A stretch of 12,664 bases of DNA from Bacillota bacterium. GTDB taxonomy: Bacteria > Bacillota > Clostridia > Christensenellales > UMGS416. The translations under genes were made by a program, and so were the position numbers. Shown here one piece after another: positions 5,923-12,664 of this stretch. Location: positions 1 through 12,664 of the forward strand of contig JAEYYW010000095.1 in NCBI GenBank assembly GCA_023428265.1, in the 5' to 3' direction. The first letter of the stretch is position 1. The number at the start of each line of letters is the position of its first letter. Below the pieces are notes generated by a model that was not told the DNA's origin, ran no database searches, and worked only from the letters and a program-made list of their open reading frames with translations.

Positions 5923-5951
5923 ATTGTAATATAATCCCATCACAGAAGCAA
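5923..5951 (-). promoter_or_regulatory. Probable promoter of the Crp/Fnr-type regulator gene
   Basis: On the minus strand TTGCTT (5951-5946) and TACAAT (5928-5923) are separated by 17 bases, predicting a start near 5916. The 14-bp palindrome at 5894-5907 then falls at about +9 to +22, which would allow autorepression. Confidence 0.5.
5930..5942 (+). promoter_or_regulatory. Activator-dependent promoter of hcp (-10 box and predicted start)
   Basis: A perfect TATAAT (5930-5935) has no recognisable -35 hexamer at 16-18 bases upstream, where CCGATT-like sequence is found instead. The 14-bp palindrome occupies that region. A start at A5942, preceded by C, gives a leader of about 75 bases to the ATG at 6017. 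The arrangement fits a class II activated promoter. Confidence 0.65.
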
Positions 5952-6016
5952 GCGATTTGAATCGCGATGCGGAATGCAACGCCGGTGACCGGCTTGCGGA
6001 AGAGCGGAGGGTTATG

Positions 6017-7585
6017 ATGACAGACATGTTTTGTTTCCAGTGTGAGCAGACTGCCGGTGGCAAGGGCTGCACCCGTTCCGGGGTGTGTGGCAAACCGCCT
6101 GTGGTGTCCAACCTGCATGACGAGCTCACCTGCGCGCTGGTGGGTCTGGCCCGGGCTGCCTCCGGCCGTGATGTGCCGCAGGAAACAGGCAACCTAGTGA
6201 TGTTCTCCCTGTTTGCCACGCTCACCAATACCAACTTTGACCCGAAGCGCATTGAGGAGCTGGTCGGCGAAGTGCGCGCGCAGAAGGCCGCGTTGGGCGG
6301 CGGGGAAGATATGCCAGCCGGTGCGCTGTGGGACGGTGCGGAAGACATTGTGTCACTGCGCTCCACGCTGTTGTTTGGTATGCGGGGCATGGCGGCTTAC
6401 GCATGGCATGCCCATGTGCTTGGCATGCATGACAATGAGGTGACCGCCTGGTTCTTCAAAGGCCTCCGGGCCATCGGCGAAGAGCACACGGCGGAGGGCT
6501 GGCTTGGCCTGATCATGGAGTTTGGACAGGTGAACCTGAAGTGCATGGCGCTGCTGGATCAAGCCAACACCTCGGCCTACGGCCACCCTGTGCCCACGAA
6601 GGTGCCGCTGATGGTGGAGAAGGGCCCGTTCATCGTGGTTTCCGGCCATGACCTGCATGACCTGAAGCAGCTGCTGGAGCAGACCGACGGCAAGGGTGTC
6701 AACATCTACACCCACGGCGAGATGCTGCCGGCCCATGGCTACCCGGATCTGAAGAAGTATGCCCACCTGAAAGGCAACTTTGGCACCGCCTGGCAGAACC
6801 AGCAGAAGGAGTTTGACAATCTCCCCGGCGCAATTCTCTTCACCACCAACTGCATTATGATGCCCAAGCCCGGTTACGCCGATCGCGTCTTCACTACCGG
6901 CATCGTGGGATTCCCGGGCCTCAGGCACCTGCCGGACCTGGAAGATGGCCGGAAGGACTTCGCTCCCGTCATCCAGAAGGCACTGGAGCTCGGCGGCTGG
7001 CCGGAAGACCGGCAGTTCACCGGCATCAACGGCGGCACGGAGCTCGTGACCGGTTTTGCCCGGGGCACTGTGCTTGGCGTTGCCGACAAGGTGATCGATG
7101 CGGTGAAAACCGGCGCGCTCAAGCACATCTTCCTGGTGGGCGGCTGCGACGGTGCCCGGCCCGGCAGAAACTACTACACCGAGTTCACCAGGCTGACCCC
7201 GCCGGACACGGCGGTGCTCACGCTGGCTTGCGGCAAGTTCCGCATCAACGACCTGGATCTGGGCACCGTGGGCGGTTTGCCCCGGATCATGGACATGGGC
7301 CAATGCAATGACGCCTATTCTGCCATTCAGGTGGCACTGGCGCTGGCCGGAGCATTCCAATGCTCCGTCAATGACCTGCCGCTCACACTGGTGCTGAGCT
7401 GGTATGAGCAGAAGGCTGTTTGCATCCTGCTCACGCTGCTCTCGCTGGGCGTGAAAAACATCTACCTCGGGCCCACGCTGCCGGCGTTTTTAAGCCCCGC
7501 CGTGCTCAATGTGCTGGTAGATCAGTTTAACATCCACCCCATCAGCACCCCGGAGGCGGACCTGCACGCCATTCTGGGCAACTGA
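6017..7585 (+). CDS. hcp: Hydroxylamine reductase / hybrid-cluster protein, class I
   Basis: Hcp is a cytoplasmic iron-sulfur enzyme proposed to reduce hydroxylamine and nitric oxide in nitrosative-stress defence. The 522-residue product has the N-terminal cluster motif Cys6-x2-Cys9-x8-Cys18-x5-Cys24, the compact spacing seen in anaerobes. All expected hybrid-cluster ligands are visible: His211 (GHDLHDL), Glu235 (HGEMLPAH), Cys279 (TTNCIM), Cys377 (GGCDGARPGRNYY), Cys405 (LACGKFRI), Cys430 (GQCNDAYSA), and Glu464 and Lys466 (WYEQKAV). I chose the second of two adjacent ATGs (6014 and 6017), which puts GGAGGG (6006-6011) 5 bases upstream; 6014 or 6026 are possible. The frame is open back to 5957 without a ribosome-binding site, and that part would be untranslated leader. 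No Hcr-type reductase gene adjoins it, so the electron donor must be encoded elsewhere. The identification is secure. Confidence 0.96.
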   Translation: MTDMFCFQCEQTAGGKGCTRSGVCGKPPVVSNLHDELTCALVGLARAASGRDVPQETGNLVMFSLFATLTNTNFDPKRIEELVGEVRAQKAALGGGEDMPAGALWDGAEDIVSLRSTLLFGMRGMAAYAWHAHVLGMHDNEVTAWFFKGLRAIGEEHTAEGWLGLIMEFGQVNLKCMALLDQANTSAYGHPVPTKVPLMVEKGPFIVVSGHDLHDLKQLLEQTDGKGVNIYTHGEMLPAHGYPDLKKYAHLKGNFGTAWQNQQKEFDNLPGAILFTTNCIMMPKPGYADRVFTTGIVGFPGLRHLPDLEDGRKDFAPVIQKALELGGWPEDRQFTGINGGTELVTGFARGTVLGVADKVIDAVKTGALKHIFLVGGCDGARPGRNYYTEFTRLTPPDTAVLTLACGKFRINDLDLGTVGGLPRIMDMGQCNDAYSAIQVALALAGAFQCSVNDLPLTLVLSWYEQKAVCILLTLLSLGVKNIYLGPTLPAFLSPAVLNVLVDQFNIHPISTPEADLHAILGN

Positions 7586-7611
7586 CAGCTTCCGGCATAA
7601 CCCGCACACAG

Positions 7612-7645
7612 CAGCCCTTCCCCGGTTTGGGGAGGGGCTGTTTGT
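7612..7645 (+). terminator. Terminator after hcp
   Basis: CAGCCCTTCCCC (7612-7623) pairs with GGGGAGGGGCTG (7629-7640), 12 bp with one G-T wobble and a 5-base loop. TTTGT follows. The stem is very stable and the U tract is short. Confidence 0.85.
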
Positions 7646-7721
7646 CACACGAGGGATTGGCCTTGGTGTAAAAGAAGGCAGCCGCACTGGTAACCGTTTC
7701 CTTTTATCCTTGATATTTTTG

Positions 7722-7730
7722 TGTTATAAT
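7722..7730 (+). promoter_or_regulatory. Extended -10 promoter of the vWA protein gene
   Basis: TGTTATAAT (7722-7730) is an extended -10 element (TG-n-TATAAT) predicting a start near 7737. The -35 region (about 7702-7707, TTTTAT) is poor, as is usual for extended -10 promoters. Its position downstream of an in-frame ATG at 7710 rules that ATG out and supports the start at 7764. Confidence 0.65.
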
Positions 7731-7763
7731 ATTCGGAAAATTTACAAGAAGGTTTATGTTCCC

Positions 7764-10367
7764 ATGAAAGCTTGGAGCGGTCTTATATTGTTGGTTCGGA
7801 AGGCAGCCGCGGCAGTGGCGATTGCGGTGGTTTTTTCCATCGTTCCGGCCGGCGCGCCTCAAGCGGTCGCGGCGCCGGCAGCCAGCCGCTTCATCGCCAT
7901 TGTGTATGACGATTCGGGCAGCATGAGGGTGGATGACGCAGGGAAACGGATCAACAACTATATTTATGCCAACTACTCGCTGCAAAACATGGCCGCACTG
8001 ATGGAGCCTCAGGATTCTGCCAGGGTCTATCTGATCAGCAGGAAGGGAACGAACCCCATAGACGTGCGCCGCCAGAGAGATCTGTATCAGGCGATGAAGG
8101 GCATCGGAGCTGCCCCCAAGGGCGACACCTATGCAGAAACATTGCACATGGCGATGAAGGACGGCGCGGCGTTTCTGAAATCCAACCAAAATGGTGAGCT
8201 GCTGTTTGTGCTGGTGACCGACGGCGCGTCGATGTATGATGAAAAGGGCGATGAGATCAAAGGGTCGTTGAAACAGGTTTTTGGCAGATATCTGGACAGC
8301 AGCGGGGTCAGTGCGTATCCGGAGCGCTGCAGAGCGCTGCTGCTCTCCGTCGGCTCAGACAGACCTCTGTCACCGGTGTCAGACCTGAGGGCTGTGCTGG
8401 AGCAAACCGGCATCCCAACCAGCGTGTTCACCGCCGACGTCACCGATGGCGCCACTGCAGGCAAAAACATCATGGACTCGATGACCGATCTGGCCGAAGC
8501 GATGGCCAGCACCAACTTAATGGTGCTTGAGCCCGGAAAGCCTTTCACTTTGCGTTATCCGCTGGAGAGCCTGGCTGTGATGGAGCAGTTCCAACAGTCC
8601 AGCGAGTCCACGATCAAGAGCATTGAGGGCGGCGGGGTAAAGCTGCGCCGCGAGACGCTCTATTCCACAAAGGCAATCGGCGGGGTTAAGCTGGCTTCCA
8701 CCTTCTCTTCGGTGAAGGCTGAGAAGGGATCGATCAAACCTGGGCAATACACAATCCAGACTAACGGCGACACAAAACTCATGGCGTTTTCCAAGGTGGG
8801 GTTTGGCACGGCTGTTTCCCTCCATGATGGAAGCGGCAAAGAGGTGGCTGCCTATGCCAGCGGGCGCTGGTCGGTGAAAAGCGTTTCGCTGCCGGTGGGG
8901 AGCCGGCTCACCGCCAAAGTGTCGCTGCTCGCGCTGGACGGCTCCCCGGTTGGGGTGGATTCCCATGTGAAGGTGAGCTTCGGGCAGACGCCAAACCTGA
9001 ACTGCGAAACCACCGGCGTGGGCGCGTTTCAGATTGACGCGTTGAAACCCGGCCGTGATTACCTGGCTGTCACGCTGGAGGATCCGGAGTTTTTCCAGAT
9101 CGCGCTGCCCGCCCTGCCCATTGACGTACCGATGCCGGCGGACTCTTCCGCCACCCCTGGTGCCACAGCAAGCCCTGCTGCCACCGCCACCATCAACGGG
9201 GGGGATCCGCAGAATACCGCGCCTGGCACCGGCCATGAAGTGCTGGATGGCCAGGATGTGCATGACACGAGGTACCGTGTACTGGCGGCTCCCTATACTT
9301 CGTCGGCCGATTATATCAAGGCAGGCGGGATTTCGCTCGGCGGGAAAAAGCCGGGGGAGGCTGCGGTGTCATTCCGCGGCATTCCCGACGGCATGCAGCT
9401 GCGGTGGAACGGCAAGGTGTTTGATGCCGCAAACCCTGCGGGCACGGTGACTATCGCCGGGGACAACACGCTTGAGCTTTGGGTGGACAGATCGTTCTCG
9501 GTATCAGGAAGGCAAACCATTGACGGCACCGTGGGAGATGGCCAACCGCTGGCATTCAACTATGAAGCGGTGCCCAGGCCGGTGAAAATCGAGCTCAGCC
9601 CCGGGGAACTGTCTTTGAATGTGATGGACGGCGCCGGCTCAGCCGGATACCGTGTCTTTATGATGGAAAATGGCCAATGGCAGGAGCTTGCACCCTCCGC
9701 CATTGCCGGCATGCAGCTCGCTGCACCCGGCGGGTTTGCCGCACAGCTTGACACGGTGGCCCATGCTGTGCGCGTGGGGCCGGCCTGGCTGCCTGCGCTG
9801 ACGCCGGTGGGGGCGCACGGTCTGGTCCTCACCGCCGGCACCGGCAAGCCCGGCGAAACGGCCAGCGCCACACTGCAGGTGACTGTGCTGGATGATTGGC
9901 GCAAATGGATCGCCCCCGGCGCCGGTCTGGCGGCGGTGCTGCTGCTCATCGCCTATGCCTTGAAGCTGGCTGCAAAAAAGCGGATCACTCTGAAGATGGA
10001 GGCATATGCTGCCGACAATCCCGGCTTCACCAATGCCAAAATCGTGCCGGTCGGGCGCTGCCGGCTCAAGCGGGCTCTCTGGCCTTTCGGCAGGGAAACC
10101 TGCGTTGTGGGGCCGCTGGAGCTGTATCCCCACCCACACGAGGCCGACAAGGTGCTTCTCTCCAACATCGCAGTGCAGTATGGGCTCACGCTGGATGGCA
10201 AGCCGCCGCAATTCCACAAGGAAAGAGACGAAGCCGGCGATTTTGCCCTCAACAGCGGCACCGTTGTGGGCGTTCGCCTGGATGGGCGGCAGCAGTATTA
10301 CCGTTTCCTCTGCCCGCCTGTCATCAAAAAGAAGCCGAAGGCCGGCCTGCCCCGGCGGAAGAAATGA
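7764..10367 (+). CDS. Membrane-anchored von Willebrand factor A domain protein of unknown function
   Basis: This 867-residue protein starts with a signal peptide or signal anchor (about 1-37, basic VRK then an Ala/Val-rich stretch ending near AVAAPAA). A vWA domain follows from about residue 42. Its metal-ion-dependent adhesion site (MIDAS) is visible as DDSGSM (D49, S51, S53), with a later GDTYAETL threonine region and a VTDGAS aspartate. A Ser/Thr/Pro/Ala-rich linker lies near residues 455-490. After further beta-rich segments, one transmembrane helix spans about 716-738 (IAPGAGLAAVLLLIAYALKL). A basic tail of about 130 residues ends KKKPKAGLPRRKK. The predicted topology is a large extracellular part and a small cytoplasmic domain. 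I chose the ATG at 7764 because AAGAAGG (7746-7752) lies upstream and the ORF's earlier ATG (7710) precedes the -10 box. Extracellular vWA proteins often bind ligands or form complexes, but no partner is encoded nearby and I do not recognise the family. Confidence 0.8.
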   Translation: MKAWSGLILLVRKAAAAVAIAVVFSIVPAGAPQAVAAPAASRFIAIVYDDSGSMRVDDAGKRINNYIYANYSLQNMAALMEPQDSARVYLISRKGTNPIDVRRQRDLYQAMKGIGAAPKGDTYAETLHMAMKDGAAFLKSNQNGELLFVLVTDGASMYDEKGDEIKGSLKQVFGRYLDSSGVSAYPERCRALLLSVGSDRPLSPVSDLRAVLEQTGIPTSVFTADVTDGATAGKNIMDSMTDLAEAMASTNLMVLEPGKPFTLRYPLESLAVMEQFQQSSESTIKSIEGGGVKLRRETLYSTKAIGGVKLASTFSSVKAEKGSIKPGQYTIQTNGDTKLMAFSKVGFGTAVSLHDGSGKEVAAYASGRWSVKSVSLPVGSRLTAKVSLLALDGSPVGVDSHVKVSFGQTPNLNCETTGVGAFQIDALKPGRDYLAVTLEDPEFFQIALPALPIDVPMPADSSATPGATASPAATATINGGDPQNTAPGTGHEVLDGQDVHDTRYRVLAAPYTSSADYIKAGGISLGGKKPGEAAVSFRGIPDGMQLRWNGKVFDAANPAGTVTIAGDNTLELWVDRSFSVSGRQTIDGTVGDGQPLAFNYEAVPRPVKIELSPGELSLNVMDGAGSAGYRVFMMENGQWQELAPSAIAGMQLAAPGGFAAQLDTVAHAVRVGPAWLPALTPVGAHGLVLTAGTGKPGETASATLQVTVLDDWRKWIAPGAGLAAVLLLIAYALKLAAKKRITLKMEAYAADNPGFTNAKIVPVGRCRLKRALWPFGRETCVVGPLELYPHPHEADKVLLSNIAVQYGLTLDGKPPQFHKERDEAGDFALNSGTVVGVRLDGRQQYYRFLCPPVIKKKPKAGLPRRKK

Positions 10368-10418
10368 GCGGTCTTTGTAAGCCGCCGATCTGACAGTTGC
10401 ATACGGTGCATATACCAA

Positions 10419-10448
10419 CAAGCCTGGCGTTTCGCCGGGCTTGTTTTT
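10419..10448 (+). terminator. Terminator after the vWA protein gene
   Basis: An 11-bp stem pairs 10419-10429 with 10433-10443 (one T-G wobble) around a 3-base loop. TTTTT (10444-10448) follows. The hairpin lies 51 bases after the stop codon. Confidence 0.88.
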
Positions 10449-10572
10449 CGTCATGGGGGGTGCGGGCGTGCGCATTGGTGCGACTGGCGAGCGGCCATCG
10501 AAAGGGCTGCGCCTGCCGTTTGCGCTTCTTGACACGCAATGTCAGGCATAGAATGGAGTGGGAGGGCTTGCC
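10449..10572. other. GC-rich intergenic region with no clear promoter
   Basis: Between the terminator and the deacetylase start I see only GC-rich sequence. TTGACA (10529-10534) and TAGAAT (10549-10554) occur but are 14 bases apart, shorter than a sigma-A promoter normally uses. CATAGAAT (10547-10554) resembles a sigma-E -10 box, but there is no matching -35. How the deacetylase gene is transcribed is therefore unresolved. Confidence 0.3.
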
Positions 10573-11316
10573 ATGCGTGTTTTTGTGCTCACCAAGGAAA
10601 CCATCGTGCGGATCTCCTTGATTGCGGCTTTGGCGGTAGCATCGCTGCTGTTCATACTGTATACCGACGGCAGAGATGCGCAGGTGCTGGCGCCGAAGGA
10701 CAATATCCCGATTTACAGCGTCAAAACCAGTGGCAAACAGATCGCCATTACGCTAGACGCAGCGTGGGGCACCGATAAAACGGCATCTATTCTGGAGATC
10801 CTTGATAAATACAACATCAAAGTCACGTTTTTCGTCACCGGCATGTGGGCGGACAAAAACGAGGCTGTGCTGAAAGAAATCGCGGCCCATGGCCATGAGG
10901 TCGGAAACCACAGCTATACGCACCGCGACTTTGCGACACTCTCTGATGATGAGATTGCGCAGGAGCTCAAGCGCTGTTCCGATTCCATCGAGAAAGCCAT
11001 CGGGAAAAGACCGGCGATTTTCCGGGCTCCCTACGGCTCTTGGAACGCCCATGTGGTGGACGCCGTATGCGGCCAGAAGTATGAGTTTATCCAGTGGGAT
11101 GTGGATTCCATCGATTGGAAGGGTCTCACGCCCGCCCAGATCGAGGCCCGTATCTTCCCACGGGTGCAGTCCGGTTCCATTCTGCTGTTTCACAACGACG
11201 CCAAATACATCGTGGAGGCTCTGCCGCCGGTGATCGAAAAGCTGCTGGCTGACGGCTACAAGCCCGTGACGGTTTCCCAGCTGGTGGATGAGAGCCTGGA
11301 GAGCGTGAATCAATAA
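10573..11316 (+). CDS. PdaB-like polysaccharide deacetylase, membrane-anchored
   Basis: This 247-residue protein belongs to the NodB-homology family that removes acetyl groups from cell-wall or other polysaccharides. An N-terminal transmembrane anchor spans about 11-31, placing the catalytic domain outside the membrane. Motif 1 is TLDAAWG (60-66): the catalytic-base Asp62 is kept, but Ala63 replaces the second Asp of the usual TFDD, as in PdaB-type enzymes. Motif 2, HSYTH, gives the metal-binding His113 and His117. Motif 3 is RAPYGSW (151-157), motif 4 is DVDSIDWKG (176-184) and motif 5 is LLFHND (204-209, His207). Bacillus PdaB acts in spore cortex maintenance, so a similar role is possible but not shown here. 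GGAGGG (10561-10566) lies 6 bases before the chosen ATG; an ATG at 10558 is in frame but badly placed. The identification of the family is strong, the gene symbol is left open. Confidence 0.88.
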   Translation: MRVFVLTKETIVRISLIAALAVASLLFILYTDGRDAQVLAPKDNIPIYSVKTSGKQIAITLDAAWGTDKTASILEILDKYNIKVTFFVTGMWADKNEAVLKEIAAHGHEVGNHSYTHRDFATLSDDEIAQELKRCSDSIEKAIGKRPAIFRAPYGSWNAHVVDAVCGQKYEFIQWDVDSIDWKGLTPAQIEARIFPRVQSGSILLFHNDAKYIVEALPPVIEKLLADGYKPVTVSQLVDESLESVNQ

Positions 11317-11321
11317 CAACC

Positions 11322-11353
11322 GGAGCCATTCGCTCTTTTAAACGAATGGCTCC
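11322..11353. terminator. Perfect inverted repeat between convergent genes, possible bidirectional terminator
   Basis: GGAGCCATTCG (11322-11332) pairs perfectly with CGAATGGCTCC (11343-11353) over 11 bp, with a 10-base loop. It lies between the stop of the deacetylase (11316) and the stop of the minus-strand gene (11394). Neither side has a good T run, so termination strength is uncertain. Confidence 0.65.
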
Positions 11354-11393
11354 AGGTGCGCTACTTGCTCCGGTTACTTGATCAGAGGCTTAA

Positions 11394-12664
11394 TTATTTC
11401 CTGGAATACTCCTCTGCCAGGCGGATGTCCTGCTCCACCTCGTGGGTGTAATAGGACCACCCGAATAATTGCAGTGTTCGCACCATGCGGTAGGGCAGGT
11501 AATGGCTGGCCCAGATTTCCGACAGCACTTTCCAGCAGGCCAACCCCTTCCGCAGGTGGGAGACAGCACTATCACGAAGAGCTTGTTCGCCTGTTTTCTC
11601 AAACAGCGCCAATGCCAATGCCGCCTCAAACTTGTGGGCGTAATACGCACCTAGCTTTCCCCAGGCCTTGATGTCCAGCAGCGTGCAGGCAACATCGCCA
11701 TCCAGATATTCCGTCGGGATGGATTGCTCCAGGCTTGCGGCGATCCGGTCTGTCTCCGATACCGCTTGTCGCAGAATGCCGATGATGTCTTCGGGGGTTT
11801 CGCCTTCGATCGTTTCCCCGGCCAGCTTTTTGGCGGCAAACTCTCGGATGCCCATCGTACCCACGCCGGGCATCGGCGAGCTGTTCACGAAGTCCAGGAT
11901 GGTCTTGAAGCCCGTGCGGGAGAGCAGGCACTCCGGGTGCCATTGGAAGTCGTAGTTGATCCAGAAAAGCCGGTTCACAGCAGGGATGATTGCCGAGGCG
12001 GCCTTCAGCGCATCATAGAACCGGTCGCCCCATGCTGGGCTGTAGTGGGCGCGGAACCGCGCCTGCCACACAGCGTTGTCCAACTCCACATTGTAACCCA
12101 GCCGGCCCAGCAGCGCGAACTGGTACCAGTTCTTCTCAAAGTCGTAAGTCCATGTCTTGTGGCTGTTGGGTGCGTGCTGAAAGTCCACACCCCAGAGGTA
12201 ACTGTCCGCGCCCCAATAGAAACCGTGCACGTATGGCTTTTGCATACCCCTGATGTGGGCGCGGATAAACTCCGGGTCGCCCCAGCGCAGCGTGTGGATG
12301 TCGTCGTTGCGCACCGTGTAGAGCACCTTCACCTTGCTCATATCCACACTGTCCCACGCACCCCACAGCTTTTCAAACTGCGGCTCCGGGTGGGAATACA
12401 TGTGGGCATTGGAGTATTTCCAGCTGATGTATTTCTCTTGGGCATCATAACGGTCCAGCACAATCTCCTTGGCGATTCTGCCGTTGCCCATGTTGGTGCG
12501 GATGATGAAGGGCATTTTGCTGCCGATTTCATTGAGCGCCCCGATGTAAACGTCGGCCGCCCATTGGTGCCGCTCCTCAGCGCTGCCGGCCATCTCCTCC
12601 GCGGCGTTGGTGCCGATGCCCTTGAGGTCCGGATAGGTCATCGCCAGCGTCTGGATGCATTCCT
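11394..12664 (-). CDS. Large protein, probably carbohydrate-active, partial at the right edge
   Basis: At least 422 residues are present and the frame is open to the window edge, so the true start lies beyond 12664 and an ATG at 12639-12641 is internal. Near the visible N-terminal side is PDLKGIGTNAAEEM. Later come RTNMGN, HGFYWGADSYLWGVDF, a long Trp/Tyr-rich region around SHKTWTYDFEKNWYQFALL, and WINYDFQWHPECLL. A helical C-terminal part follows, ending in EVEQDIRLAEEYSRK. The density of aromatic residues and the short WG motifs recall (beta/alpha)8 glycosidase-like proteins, loosely the alpha-glucuronidase-like group found in anaerobes. No catalytic residue pair can be assigned with confidence. 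It ends 40 bases after a hairpin shared with the convergent deacetylase gene. Protein-coding status is secure; the enzymatic class is tentative. Confidence 0.6.
   Translation of the reverse strand, partial: ECIQTLAMTYPDLKGIGTNAAEEMAGSAEERHQWAADVYIGALNEIGSKMPFIIRTNMGNGRIAKEIVLDRYDAQEKYISWKYSNAHMYSHPEPQFEKLWGAWDSVDMSKVKVLYTVRNDDIHTLRWGDPEFIRAHIRGMQKPYVHGFYWGADSYLWGVDFQHAPNSHKTWTYDFEKNWYQFALLGRLGYNVELDNAVWQARFRAHYSPAWGDRFYDALKAASAIIPAVNRLFWINYDFQWHPECLLSRTGFKTILDFVNSSPMPGVGTMGIREFAAKKLAGETIEGETPEDIIGILRQAVSETDRIAASLEQSIPTEYLDGDVACTLLDIKAWGKLGAYYAHKFEAALALALFEKTGEQALRDSAVSHLRKGLACWKVLSEIWASHYLPYRMVRTLQLFGWSYYTHEVEQDIRLAEEYSRK

Noticed and set aside
6353..7360. A 335-codon open frame on the minus strand across hcp
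   Set aside because: It is antisense to a fully intact hcp with all cluster ligands, and its product is a His- and Gln-rich sequence without recognisable domains.
7710..7763. Upstream ATG at 7710 as the start of the vWA protein
   Set aside because: It lies before the extended -10 box (7722-7730), has no ribosome-binding site, and would put extra charged residues before the signal sequence.
10529..10554. A TTGACA/TAGAAT pair as promoter for the deacetylase gene
   Set aside because: The spacer is only 14 bases, and a start near 10561 would fall inside the ribosome-binding site. A sigma-E reading (CATAGAAT) lacks a -35 match.
1..12664. CRISPR array, tRNA, rRNA, insertion sequence or phage module
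   Set aside because: No regularly spaced repeats, no cloverleaf-like or rRNA-like segment, no transposase or integrase and no terminal inverted repeats were seen on reading both strands.

Overview
The window looks like chromosomal DNA of an anaerobic, fairly GC-rich Firmicute, probably of the class Clostridia. The reasons are strong AGGAGG-type ribosome-binding sites, a Gram-positive-type L10 leader in front of rplJ, a class I hybrid-cluster protein (Hcp) typical of anaerobes, a PASTA lipoprotein, and a PdaB-like polysaccharide deacetylase of the kind found in spore formers. This assignment comes from gene content only. No species can be named.

Layout, left to right. (1) At 16-343 lies a HAD-type phosphatase gene broken by an internal deletion and frameshift. 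(2) At 387-1608 is a ribosomal stalk operon: a near-consensus promoter, an L10 autoregulatory leader, rplJ, rplL and a strong terminator. It is not followed by rpoB, and rplK/rplA do not precede it. (3) At 1671-2775 is a self-contained transcription unit for an AT-richer lipoprotein with three PASTA domains. (4) At 2786-5185 is a tightly packed four-gene set: GNAT acetyltransferase, orotate phosphoribosyltransferase (pyrE), a small SAM methyltransferase and a second GNAT protein. It ends with a stop codon that overlaps the stop of the convergent next gene. (5) At 5182-7645 a Crp/Fnr-family regulator and hcp are transcribed divergently. Between them a perfect 14-bp palindrome sits exactly where a class II activator site would be for hcp, and just downstream of the regulator's own predicted start. 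(6) At 7710-10448 is a single-gene unit for a large membrane-anchored von Willebrand A (vWA) protein of unknown function. (7) At 10573-11353 is a PdaB-like membrane-anchored polysaccharide deacetylase, followed by a hairpin. (8) At 11394-12664, on the minus strand and running off the right edge, is part of a large protein that looks carbohydrate-active.

Most genes are familiar housekeeping or accessory genes, and I see no CRISPR array, tRNA, rRNA, insertion sequence or phage module. The best-supported regulatory inference is the regulator/hcp intergenic region, where operator, -10 box and predicted start fit an Fnr-like nitrosative-stress switch. The least explained protein is the vWA protein. 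Several intergenic regions carry well-formed intrinsic terminators, so the window reads as a series of short independent transcription units.
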